A stretch of 64,000 nucleotides of DNA from CAWDVH01 sp963805705 (GTDB lineage Bacteria > Actinomycetota > Actinomycetes > Streptosporangiales > Streptosporangiaceae): positions 434,001 to 498,000 of the forward strand of contig CAWDVH010000001.1 of assembly GCA_963805705.1 (NCBI GenBank), read 5' to 3'. A program made the translations under genes and the position numbers. Position 1 is the stretch's first letter. Every line of letters begins with the position of its first letter. The notes under the pieces were generated by a model. It had not been told where the DNA came from. It searched no databases and saw only the letters and a program-made list of their open reading frames with translations. Below, one piece after another: positions 16,923-28,124 of this stretch.

Positions 16923-16979
16923 AGCGGCCCTGCTCGTGAAGCGGGGCCGCTGCCCTGAGTGGAGCCAGCCAGGGCTCGG

Positions 16980-18266
16980 TCATTTCCCGGCAGCCGCCCA
17001 GCGCGGGAATGCCGCCTTCCCCGCATACGACGCCGCATCACCGAGCAGCTCCTCGATCCGCAGCAGCTGGTTGTACTTGGCGACCCGCTCGAACCTGGCC
17101 GGCGCTCCCGTCTTGATCTGCCCGCTGTTGGTGGCCACGGCAAGATCGGCGATCGTGGTGTCATCAGTCTCGCCGGACCGGTGACTGATCACGCAGCTGA
17201 ACTGGCTGCGGTGCGCCAGCGCCACCGCGTTGAGGGTCTCGGTCACAGTGCCGATCTGATTGACCTTGACTAGCAGCGAGTTCGCGCAGCGCTCGGCGAT
17301 CCCGCGGCGCAGCCGGTCCGGGTTGGTGACGAACAGGTCGTCGCCCACCACCTGCACACGGTCGCCGAGCCTCGCCGTCAGCTCCTGCCAGCCCGGCCAG
17401 TCGTCCTCGGCCAGCGGGTCCTCTAGCGACACGATCGGGTAGGCGTCCAGCCAGTCGGCGTAGACCCCGGTCATCTGCACTGCGCTCTGGCTGCTGCCCT
17501 CGAACCGGTAAGCGTCGTCGGCATAGAACTCGGAGGCGGCGGCGTCGATGGCCAGCGCGATATCCGCGCCCGGGGTGAAGCCCGCCTTGGTGATCGCCTC
17601 GACGATGAAATCGAGCGCCGCCCGGTTGTGCTCAAGGTCGGGGGCGAAGCCGCCCTCATCGCCGACGCCGGTGCTCAGGCCCTTCTGCTTGAGCACTGAC
17701 TTCAGCGCGTGGTAGGTCTCCGTTCCCCAGCGCAGCGCCTCGGCGAACGTGCCGGCCCCGAGTGGCGCGATCATGAATTCCTGGACGTCAACATTGTTGT
17801 CGGCGTGCGCCCCGCCATTCAGGATGTTCATCAGCGGCACCGGCAGGACGTACGCGTTCGGGCCGCCGAGGTAGCGGAAGAGCGGCAGCTGCGCTGACTC
17901 GGCGGCCGCCCGCGCGACCGCCATGCTCACGCCGACGATGGCGTTCGCGCCCAGGCGCGACTTGTCCGGCGTGCCGTCCAGGTCGATCAGGGCCTGATCC
18001 ACCAGTCGCTGATCGTCGGCGTCGTAGCCAAGCAGCTCGGGCTGAATCTCGTCGCTCACGCCCGCGGCGGCCTGCTCGACGCTCTTGCCCCCGTACTCGG
18101 CGCCGCCGTCCCTCAGCTCGACGGCCTCAGCAGCGCCAGTCGACGCCCCGCTGGGCACTCCGGCCCGGCCCAGCGTGCCGTCATCGAGCACTACCTCCAC
18201 CTCAAGGGTGGGGTTGCCGCGTGAGTCCAGGATCTGCCTGGCGAAGACGGCTTCGATGGAGGCCAC
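16980..18266 (-). CDS. eno: Enolase
   Basis: Enolase interconverts 2-phosphoglycerate and phosphoenolpyruvate in glycolysis. The 428-residue protein has the family start ASIEAVFARQILDSRGNPTLEVE, the catalytic segment HRSGETDDTTIADLAVAT and the magnesium-binding acidic residues in SLEDPLAEDDW. The GTG at 18266 is preferred over upstream in-frame codons because it matches the conserved N-terminus and has GGGAG about 10 bases before it. It heads the eno-ftsB-DUF501-ppx run on the minus strand and is separated from mazG upstream by a very strong hairpin, so it probably has its own promoter in 18267-18380. Confidence 0.97.
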   Translation of the reverse strand: MASIEAVFARQILDSRGNPTLEVEVVLDDGTLGRAGVPSGASTGAAEAVELRDGGAEYGGKSVEQAAAGVSDEIQPELLGYDADDQRLVDQALIDLDGTPDKSRLGANAIVGVSMAVARAAAESAQLPLFRYLGGPNAYVLPVPLMNILNGGAHADNNVDVQEFMIAPLGAGTFAEALRWGTETYHALKSVLKQKGLSTGVGDEGGFAPDLEHNRAALDFIVEAITKAGFTPGADIALAIDAAASEFYADDAYRFEGSSQSAVQMTGVYADWLDAYPIVSLEDPLAEDDWPGWQELTARLGDRVQVVGDDLFVTNPDRLRRGIAERCANSLLVKVNQIGTVTETLNAVALAHRSQFSCVISHRSGETDDTTIADLAVATNSGQIKTGAPARFERVAKYNQLLRIEELLGDAASYAGKAAFPRWAAAGK

Positions 18267-18380
18267 GGTAGAACTCCCAACGGTGAGTTGCTGGAGATTG
18301 TCGCTTTGGAGCCTAGTAGAGCGAGGACACGCGAGCGCAGCGGCCACGCCGCGCCAGCCGCATTGCCGTGCAGGCCCCCG

Positions 18381-18440
18381 TTCCTTGATCCCGGAGGATC
18401 CTGGAGGTCAGGACCTCCAGGATCCTCCGGGATCAAGGAA
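18381..18440 (-). terminator. Perfect 29-bp inverted repeat after mazG
   Basis: The arms 18381-18409 and 18412-18440 are perfect reverse complements separated only by AG. The right arm overlaps the last codons and stop of mazG, so the transcript would fold into a very long hairpin exactly at the end of the mazG message. There is no following U tract, which fits the U-less terminators often suggested for actinomycetes. It would isolate mazG from eno. Confidence 0.8.
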
Positions 18441-19353
18441 AAGAACTGCCTGGCGAGGCAGCTACGGCCGGGCGGGCCCGTTCCCAGGCCAGCACGCGAT
18501 CACGGTAGGCGCGGGCGGCGGCGCGCAGCTCAAGTTCCGGGTCAAGCCCGGCCTCGGTCGCTCTGGCGGCCAGCGCGAAGAGCTCCGCCCCGATCTCGCT
18601 CGGGTCGGCGGGCGCAGGACCCGGAGAACTCCCGGCGGGCGCGGGACCCGGAGAACTCCCGGCGGGCGCGGGACCCGGAGAACTCCCGGCGGGCGCAGGC
18701 CCCGAAGACGCACCGCCTGCGGGCTTAAGGTCGGCGAGTCCAGCAGGCACGCCCGCCCTGGCGGCGCGCCGCTGCAGCTGCGCGGCGAGCGAGAGCGCGG
18801 GCTGGCCGAACGGCACGCCATCGAGCGCGGACCCAGGGCCGCCGCTCGCGGCCTCCCGCTCGGCCGCCTTGATGACATCCCAGTTCTGCTTGACCTCGTC
18901 CGCACCGGACACATTCACGTCGCTGAACACGTGCGGATGCCTGCGCACCAGCTTGGCCGTGATGCCGTCGGCCACGTCATCGATGGTGAAGCCGGTTCCG
19001 TCGGTGCGCTCGGAGGCGACCCTGGCATGGAAGAGCACCTGGAGCAGGACATCGCCGAGTTCCTCGCACAGGGCGGCGCGGTCGTCATTTTCCAGCGCCT
19101 CCAGTGCCTCGTAGGTCTCTTCGAGCAGGTACGGCGCGAGCGAGGCGTGCGTCTGCTTCGCATCCCACGGGCACTGCGTCCGCAGCCGGTCCATGACCGA
19201 GACCAGCTCCAGCAGAGCGGCGCCCGGCGATGGCGGCGGGGCCAGCGCGCCAGCGCCGGCCCCCCCAGCCGCAGCGCCAGCACCAGCAGCGCCAGCACCA
19301 GCACCGGCACCCGCACCCGCAGTCATGGGCGGGCTACCTGGGTCCTGCGTCAC
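18433..19353 (-). CDS. mazG: MazG-type nucleoside triphosphate pyrophosphohydrolase
   Basis: MazG hydrolyses NTPs and dNTPs to monophosphates and cleans the nucleotide pool. The single all-alpha MazG domain spans about residues 45-190: MDRLRTQCPWDAKQTHASLAPYLLEETYE, EELGDVLLQVLFHA and RRHPHVF are diagnostic, with the Mg-binding EExxE and ExxD acidic residues present. The flanks are low-complexity: an Ala/Gly run at the N-terminus, and a GPAPAGSSP triple repeat (27-bp DNA repeat) in the C-terminal part. The start may be the GTG at 19353 or the ATG at 19326. The gene follows the SurA-like lipoprotein by 10 bases and mfd further upstream, as in mycobacteria. Confidence 0.92.
   Translation of the reverse strand: MTQDPGSPPMTAGAGAGAGAGAAGAGAAAGGAGAGALAPPPSPGAALLELVSVMDRLRTQCPWDAKQTHASLAPYLLEETYEALEALENDDRAALCEELGDVLLQVLFHARVASERTDGTGFTIDDVADGITAKLVRRHPHVFSDVNVSGADEVKQNWDVIKAAEREAASGGPGSALDGVPFGQPALSLAAQLQRRAARAGVPAGLADLKPAGGASSGPAPAGSSPGPAPAGSSPGPAPAGSSPGPAPADPSEIGAELFALAARATEAGLDPELELRAAARAYRDRVLAWERARPAVAASPGSSFP
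18608..18709. repeat. 27-bp tandem repeat inside mazG
   Basis: Three near-identical 27-bp units (core GCGCGGGACCCGGAGAACTC) plus a diverged fourth. They are in frame and encode GPAPAGSSP repeats in the C-terminal half of MazG. Confidence 0.85.
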
Positions 19354-19363
19354 GGCTGCCGCA

Positions 19364-20053
19364 TTAGCAGGGCGGCGTCAGCCGCGGAGCCGCGGAAGCC
19401 GAGGCACTCGGCGCCGGCCGGACGGCCGGCTGCGTGGCGGACACGCCGGACTTCGCGGGGACCACCGACAGCTGGTTGTAATCGAGGACGCCGAACTGCG
19501 GATTTACCTGGATGGCCAGGCCCTTGGAGGCCAGGCACTGATCCTTGTTCAGCTGGGCGGCGAGCGCCTGCTGGGCGGCCGTCGTGGTCGGGGCCGTGCC
19601 GCCGTCGGCGCGGCTGGTCAGCGCGTCGCCGATCGCCTGGTACCGGCCGAGTTCGGGGATCAGGTCGGGCGGCAGCCCGTTGGCGACAGCCGCCTCGCGG
19701 ATGGTGCTGTCGCTTTGGTGCAGCTGCGCCGCGAGCGCGGCCAGTGCGCGCTGCGCCTCGCCCGCAGTCACGTGGATGCCCGCGTGCGCGGCCTGCTCCT
19801 CGCGGATCTTGAATCGCAGCAGCCAGCTGAGCGCCTGCTGCGGGATCTGCGCGGCCGGATAGGGGATCTGGGTATGGCCCTTGGCCGCGTGGTAGGCGGC
19901 GCTGAGGTTGGCGGCCTGCGCGGACAGGGTAGCGGTGGAGATCCGCTCATCGCCGACGATCGCGGCGGCGCCCATCTTCACCGGCCCGCACGCGGATACC
20001 ACGACACCGGCGGCCACGACGGCCACCGCCAACTTCATCGAGGTGCGGAGCAC
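19364..20053 (-). CDS. SurA N-terminal-domain lipoprotein
   Basis: This exported lipoprotein begins with a signal peptide ending in the lipobox VVSAC and continues with a SurA-type chaperone N-terminal domain (AAIVGDERISTATLSAQAANL, then ALSWLLRFKIREEQAA). It is likely tethered to the outer face of the membrane and helps secreted proteins fold. No peptidyl-prolyl isomerase domain is present, and the tail is Ala/Ser/Pro-rich. The GTG at 20053 is chosen because AGGAGG lies 9 bases before it; the open frame begins at 20071 and an ATG at 20038 is also possible. It lies between mfd and mazG on the same strand. Confidence 0.82.
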   Translation of the reverse strand: MLRTSMKLAVAVVAAGVVVSACGPVKMGAAAIVGDERISTATLSAQAANLSAAYHAAKGHTQIPYPAAQIPQQALSWLLRFKIREEQAAHAGIHVTAGEAQRALAALAAQLHQSDSTIREAAVANGLPPDLIPELGRYQAIGDALTSRADGGTAPTTTAAQQALAAQLNKDQCLASKGLAIQVNPQFGVLDYNQLSVVPAKSGVSATQPAVRPAPSASASAAPRLTPPC

Positions 20054-20073
20054 GACGATGTCCCTCCTCACGC

Positions 20074-23790
<3,717 letters not shown>

Positions 23791-24352
23791 TGCATCCCTG
23801 CGTAGGCAGCACGGAACGCCCGTGCCCAGCCGGGCCGGAGTCCGGGCGACCCAGGATTACCGTCTGGGACCGGGAAACGGGGACCCTGCTAGCTTACCTG
23901 TCGCGGCGGGCCGGCTGGCCGGCAGTTGGCGTCACGCGGAGCGTCCGGAGCTGCCCGGCGGCCGCGCCGCCCCGTCAGGTCGTCCGTCGCGCCGCCCCTC
24001 GGGCCATCCGTCGCGCCGCCCCTCGGGCCATCCGTCGCGCCGCCCCTCGGGCCGTCCGTCGCGCCGCCCGTCGGGCCATCCGCGAATAGCGCGGCCCCGG
24101 CCCCCCGTGTAGCCTCGGGCTTGCCTGGCAGCTCCGCATGGCCTGCGCGACCCGGTGCGCCCTGATCGGCTCCGGGCGGGTGCGGTGCCGGCAGCTGCGG
24201 GTGTCGTCATTGCGGGTGTCGTCATTGCGGGGTGCCGGCCGGATGCCGCGAAGCGGGCTGATGCGCGGTGGCGCGGCAGGAGTGCCGGGCGGCGGGTGTG
24301 CCGTGGAGCGGGTGTGCCGTGGAGCGGGCCCGGCGGCGAACGGAGGGGTGCA
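23791..24352. other. Gene-free, repeat-rich spacer between mfd and the APS-kinase fusion
   Basis: This 560-base divergent spacer has no supported gene. It contains a 24-bp tandem repeat (23983-24078), a 15-bp duplication near 24199-24230 (TGCGGGTGTCGTCAT twice) and another near 24298-24330 (GTGTGCCGTGGAGCGG twice). The mfd promoter should lie at its left end and that of the sulfur gene at its right. Confidence 0.6.
23983..24078. repeat. 24-bp non-coding tandem repeat, four copies
   Basis: Four 24-bp copies built on TCCGTCGCGCCGCCCCTCGG plus GCCA, with one or two substitutions in the third and fourth copies. It lies outside any supported gene between divergent mfd and the sulfur gene. Confidence 0.9.
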
Positions 24353-25990
24353 GTGACTGCCGAGGCTCAGGCTGGCCTATCTGCCGATCTTGCCGGGCTT
24401 GGCTCCTGGACGCTCGACGAGCAGCAGCTCGGCGACCTGGAGCTGCTGCTGTCGGGAGCGTTCGCGCCCCTGCGCGGCTTCATGTCCGCCGCTGACGTGC
24501 GCAAGGTGGCCGAGTTCGGCACGCTCGCCGACGGCACGCCGTGGCCGATCCCGGTAACGCTGGATGTCCGTCAGGATGCCGTGCCGGATGACGCGCGTCA
24601 CCTGGTGCTGGCCGATCCGGAGGGCACTCCGCTGGCGGTGCTCGAGATCACCGAGCGAAGCAGCGTCCCGGACCGGCCTGAGCTGGTGCGGCTGGCCGGC
24701 CCCGTGACGGGTCACCGCGAGCCGGAGCACGGGCCGTTCCGGCGGCTGATCTTGCTCCCGGCCGCGGCTCGGGCCGAGCTCGGTGCCGGGCCGGTGCTGG
24801 CCTTCGCCACGCGCAGCCCGCTCAATAGCCGCCAGATCGGCCAGCTCCGGCATATGGCGGGCCAGCTCAGGGCCCGGCTGCTGCTACTTCCCCTGATCGC
24901 CGGGCCGGTGGGCATAGTTACCAGGCCGGAAGCCCTGATCCGGGCCGTGCTCGCCGCTGGCACCAGCCTGCCGGCCAGCACCCTGATCATTCCCGTGCCG
25001 CTGGCCCCCCGTGGCGCCGGCCCGGCGGGCGGCGGCCCAGGGGCGGGCGGCCGCGCGGGAGCGGGCGCCGGCACGGGATCGGCCGGCGGCACGGGATCGG
25101 CCGCCGATCCGGCCCGTGAGCTGGCGGCCATCGCAGTCGTCGCGGCGGCCTACGGAGCGACGCACCTGATGGCCGACAAGCGCCCGGCCCGCGGCGCGGA
25201 TGCCGAGATCCTGGACCGGGTACCCGGCGCCCCGATCCCGGTGCTGCCGTCCGGCGACTGGGCCTATGATCCTCGCGCTGAAGTCTGGCGCCCGCTGGCA
25301 CTCATTGAGGCCGGGACGGAGCAGGAGGACCTGTCCGCCGGCGAGCTCGGCGACCTGCTGGATGCGGGCGCGGTGATTCCCGCGTGGTTCACACCGCCTG
25401 CTGTGGCCAGGGAACTGCGCCGCGCGCGGCCACCGAGAGCGAAGCGCGGTTTCGTGCTCTTCCTGACTGGCCTGTCGGGCTCGGGCAAGTCCACGATCGC
25501 CAGGGACCTGCGCGATGTGCTGGCCGAGCGCGGCGACCGCCGGGTCTCGCTGCTGGACGGGGACCTGGTCCGCCAGCTCCTGTCGGCCGGGCTGACGTTC
25601 TCCCGTGCGGACCGTGACCTGAATGTCGTCAGGATCGGCTATGTGGCGGCTGAGATCGCCCGGCACGGCGGTATCGCGATCTGCGCGCCCATCGCGCCGT
25701 ACGCGGACGCCCGCGCCCGGGTCCGGGAGATGGTCACGCAGGTGGGTGACTTCCTCCTGATCCATGTCGCCACGCCGGTGGAGGTGTGCGAGGCGCGTGA
25801 CCGCAAGGGCCTCTACGCCAAGGCGAGGGCCGGGCTGATCAGCCAGTTCACCGGGGTGTCCGATCCGTACGAGGAGCCAGCCGACGCCGAGCTGGTCATC
25901 GACACCTCAGTGATGAGCCGGCAGGAAGCCGTGGCCGCGGTGCTCGGGCTGCTCACTTCAGGCGGATGGCTCTCACCCGACGTGGCGTGA
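24353..25990 (+). CDS. Degenerate ATP-sulfurylase domain fused to APS kinase
   Basis: The 545-residue protein ends in an intact adenylylsulfate kinase domain (about 355-540). The P-loop is GLSGSGKST, followed by the family motifs LLDGDLVRQLLSAGL, FSRADRDLNVVRIGYVA and DRKGLYAKARAG. It would phosphorylate adenylylsulfate to PAPS. The N-terminal 350 residues resemble sulfate adenylyltransferase, with a PUA-like start (LLSGAFAPLRGFMSAADV). Where active sulfurylases have QxRNP and HxxH this protein reads FATRSPLNSRQIGQLRH, so the sulfurylase is probably inactive. A Gly/Ala linker lies around residue 230. The GTG at 24353 is chosen for its GGAGGGG ribosome binding site. No cysD/cysN partners are nearby. 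Confidence 0.82.
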   Translation: MTAEAQAGLSADLAGLGSWTLDEQQLGDLELLLSGAFAPLRGFMSAADVRKVAEFGTLADGTPWPIPVTLDVRQDAVPDDARHLVLADPEGTPLAVLEITERSSVPDRPELVRLAGPVTGHREPEHGPFRRLILLPAAARAELGAGPVLAFATRSPLNSRQIGQLRHMAGQLRARLLLLPLIAGPVGIVTRPEALIRAVLAAGTSLPASTLIIPVPLAPRGAGPAGGGPGAGGRAGAGAGTGSAGGTGSAADPARELAAIAVVAAAYGATHLMADKRPARGADAEILDRVPGAPIPVLPSGDWAYDPRAEVWRPLALIEAGTEQEDLSAGELGDLLDAGAVIPAWFTPPAVARELRRARPPRAKRGFVLFLTGLSGSGKSTIARDLRDVLAERGDRRVSLLDGDLVRQLLSAGLTFSRADRDLNVVRIGYVAAEIARHGGIAICAPIAPYADARARVREMVTQVGDFLLIHVATPVEVCEARDRKGLYAKARAGLISQFTGVSDPYEEPADAELVIDTSVMSRQEAVAAVLGLLTSGGWLSPDVA

Positions 25991-26000
25991 TAGGCGGCTC

Positions 26001-26276
26001 TTACTCGTCGTCCTCGGCCCCGGCGCCGTCATCAAGGCGCTGACGAAAACCGCGAACCCTGGCGGCGAGCGATCCCGACATCGCATCGCGCTGCCGGGAG
26101 AGCACGATGAAGCTCACGATTCCGCTGATGACCAGGGCCAGGCCGATGAGCAGGAACCCGCGGGCACCCGCGAAGTACACCAGGATCAACGAGGCGACGA
26201 ACAGCAGCAGCCGCATAGACGTGTAAGAGAGCGTGGCGCGCATAGTGCCAGACAGCTTAATCGGTGGCGAGCTCAC
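26001..26276 (-). CDS. Small two-helix membrane protein, DUF4229-like
   Basis: This protein of up to 91 residues has two hydrophobic helices (MRLLLFVASLILVYFAGA and FLLIGLALVISGIVSFIVL), then a basic and finally acidic cytoplasmic tail (RQRDAMSGSLAARVRGFRQR... GAGAEDDE). This layout is that of the DUF4229 family of actinobacterial membrane proteins, with no known function. The ATG at 26243 (MRATLSYTS) is an alternative start. It is convergent with the APS-kinase gene, with 10 bases between stops. Confidence 0.75.
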   Translation of the reverse strand: MSSPPIKLSGTMRATLSYTSMRLLLFVASLILVYFAGARGFLLIGLALVISGIVSFIVLSRQRDAMSGSLAARVRGFRQRLDDGAGAEDDE

Positions 26277-26328
26277 ACCGTGCGCCGGCCGCGCCCGGCC
26301 GACGGCGCACGGGCTCAGGGCCGGGCAC

Positions 26329-27312
26329 TCAGCCTCCGGCCGGATTCGTGCTGAGAACGCGCGCCAGCAGGTCGGGATCGACGTTGCCGCCGGAGAGCAC
26401 TGCGACGCGCACCCGGGCCGGTGGCAGCTCCCGCGCGCGGAAAAGGCACGCTGCTGTCGCTACGGCGCCGCCCGGCTCGGCCACCAGGCGGGCCTCGGTG
26501 GCCAGCCGCCGCATCGCCTCGCGGATCTCATCCTCGGTGACCGTCACGATGTCGTGCACCTGGCTCAGCAGATGCCGCAGCGGGAGCTCGCCGACCTGAT
26601 CCACTCGCAGGGCGTCGGCCATCGTCCGCTGGGTATCGGCGGCCGGCCATGCCACCCGCCGGCCCTGCCGCAGGGAATCTCGGGCGTCGGCGGCAAGCTC
26701 TGGCTCGACGCCGATTACCTTGGCTCCCGGGCACAAGGCCGTCATGGCGGCGGCCACCCCCGAGATCAGCCCGCCACCGCTGATCGCGCAGACGACCACC
26801 TCGACCTCGGGGCAGTCAGCCGCGATCTCGAGCCCGATCGTGCCCTGCCCGGCGATCACCTCCCGGTGCTCGAACGGCGGGATGAGCACGTAACCGTGGC
26901 GGGCGACCAGCTCCGCTGTCGCCGCCACGCGCGCCGCGAGACTCGGCTCCGTGGTGACGATCCGCGCCCCGAGCGCGCGGGCGGCGTCCACCTTGACGTG
27001 CGATGCATTGGCCGGGACGACGACCGTCGCCGGGACCTTGAGCAAGGCTGCCGCATAGGCGACCGCCAGGCCGTGATTCCCGCTGGAGTGCGCCACGACG
27101 CCGCGGCTGCGAAGCTCGGCGGGCACCGCGCTGATGGCCGCGTACGCGCCGCGCAGCTTGAAGGAGCCGGTCGGCTGGAGCGACTCCGCTTTCAGCAGCA
27201 GCCGCGGCTCGGCTCCAGGAAACAGCACCAGCGGCGTACGGAGTGCCACGCCCGCGAGCCGCTCGGCGGCGGACCGGATCTCGGCGATTGTCACAAGTTC
27301 CTGCACGGCCAC
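26329..27312 (-). CDS. Threonine/serine dehydratase-like PLP enzyme (no ACT domain)
   Basis: This 327-residue fold-type II PLP enzyme has the cofactor lysine K52 in GSFKLRGAY, the SSGNHG loop and the glycine-rich AISGGGLISG. It is a second relative of the threonine ammonia-lyase at 2.5-3.8 kb but ends after the catalytic domain. That fits catabolic serine/threonine dehydratases or serine racemase-type enzymes that are not feedback-controlled through an ACT domain. The start is a GTG at 27312. It is divergent from bldC with 175 bases between them. Confidence 0.87.
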   Translation of the reverse strand: MAVQELVTIAEIRSAAERLAGVALRTPLVLFPGAEPRLLLKAESLQPTGSFKLRGAYAAISAVPAELRSRGVVAHSSGNHGLAVAYAAALLKVPATVVVPANASHVKVDAARALGARIVTTEPSLAARVAATAELVARHGYVLIPPFEHREVIAGQGTIGLEIAADCPEVEVVVCAISGGGLISGVAAAMTALCPGAKVIGVEPELAADARDSLRQGRRVAWPAADTQRTMADALRVDQVGELPLRHLLSQVHDIVTVTEDEIREAMRRLATEARLVAEPGGAVATAACLFRARELPPARVRVAVLSGGNVDPDLLARVLSTNPAGG

Positions 27313-27456
27313 ACGATACGGCTCGCAGCAACCCGGCGATCACCGGGCCAGGCCGGTCGCCAGGCTCGCCGGCGGACCGGGAGAAGGGTGAGATTCCTCA
27401 GATCAGATTTTACGGAATCTAGGGCGAAAAACGCCGTTTGTCGCGACACTTAGGAC

Positions 27457-27483
27457 ATGCTGTACGGAAATCAGGAAGGGTAG
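27457..27483 (+). CDS. Possible 8-codon upstream ORF before bldC
   Basis: An ATG at 27457 opens MLYGNQEG and stops at a TAG 4 bases before the bldC ATG. The bldC ribosome binding site (AGGAAGGG) lies inside this ORF, so its translation could affect bldC. There is no convincing ribosome binding site of its own; it may be chance. Confidence 0.25.
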   Translation: MLYGNQEG

Positions 27484-27487
27484 CCAG

Positions 27488-27691
27488 ATGAACGGCAACA
27501 GTGAGCGCCTACTTACTCCGGGAGAGGTCGCTGCCCTCTTTCGCGTTGACCCTAAAACGGTCACCCGCTGGGCGGCGTCCGGGCGCATCAGCAGCATCCG
27601 CACGCCGGGCGGGCACCGGCGGTTCCGCGAGTCAGAGGTACGCGCTCTTCTTGGCGGGGATTCCGCCCAGGTGGCCGACTCGGCCGTGTGA
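27488..27691 (+). CDS. bldC: BldC-type MerR-like developmental regulator
   Basis: The 67-residue protein is essentially one winged helix-turn-helix of the BldC family: LLTPGEVAALFRVDPKTVTRW, then SIRTPGGHRRFRESEVRALL. In Streptomyces BldC binds direct repeats head-to-tail and holds back the onset of sporulation; a similar global role is inferred here. The start has AGGAAGGG about 8 bases upstream. The region before it is A+T-rich, consistent with a promoter. A second HTH protein of excisionase type lies at 51.9 kb but is not the same family. Confidence 0.93.
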   Translation: MNGNSERLLTPGEVAALFRVDPKTVTRWAASGRISSIRTPGGHRRFRESEVRALLGGDSAQVADSAV

Positions 27692-27830
27692 CATGCCCGG
27701 CCAGCCCCGCGGGCTGGCCGCCGCCGCTCTCGCCGCCCGTGGCCCATCCGTGCACTCATCGCCGCCGGGCACTTGCCGCCGCCGGGCGCTCTTCACCGCA
27801 GCGCACTCGCCGGACACCGGTGAGTCGTGC

Positions 27831-28112
27831 CTACTCGGGCGCGCGGCCGTCCTCGGAGCCGAGCCCGCGTCCGGGATGCCCTCGGCGGGCGAGGAAATCG
27901 AGGAACTGCCGGCGGAGCGACTCGTCCCCTTCCTGCCAGCGCTGGCGCCGCGCTTCAACTTCTTCCTGGGTCAGCGCACCAGCGCAGAACCGCTCGTAGT
28001 CCTCGTCCGCGGGGCCTATCTCGACGTAGGCGTCACTCATGACCTGGCCGTCGTCGCTCGTCGCTGACTCAGGGACCAGCAGATTCCCGTTAGGTAGGCG
28101 TATCACGTACAT
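27831..28112 (-). CDS. Small acidic protein of unknown function
   Basis: The 93-residue protein begins MYVIRLPNGNLLVPES and is rich in acidic residues, with a helical middle (EDYERFCAGALTQEEVEARRQRW) and an Arg/Gly tail. No signal peptide or membrane segment is seen. I do not recognise a named domain. It starts 12 bases after the stop of the zincin-like protease gene, so the two are very likely one transcript. It might be a partner or inhibitor of that protease; this is only inferred from position. Confidence 0.7.
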   Translation of the reverse strand: MYVIRLPNGNLLVPESATSDDGQVMSDAYVEIGPADEDYERFCAGALTQEEVEARRQRWQEGDESLRRQFLDFLARRGHPGRGLGSEDGRAPE

Positions 28113-28124
28113 CGCTTGATCATC

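Noticed and set aside
23983..24078. Regular 24-bp units as a CRISPR array
   Set aside because: The units are directly adjacent with no spacers, and no cas genes are present. It is a plain tandem repeat.
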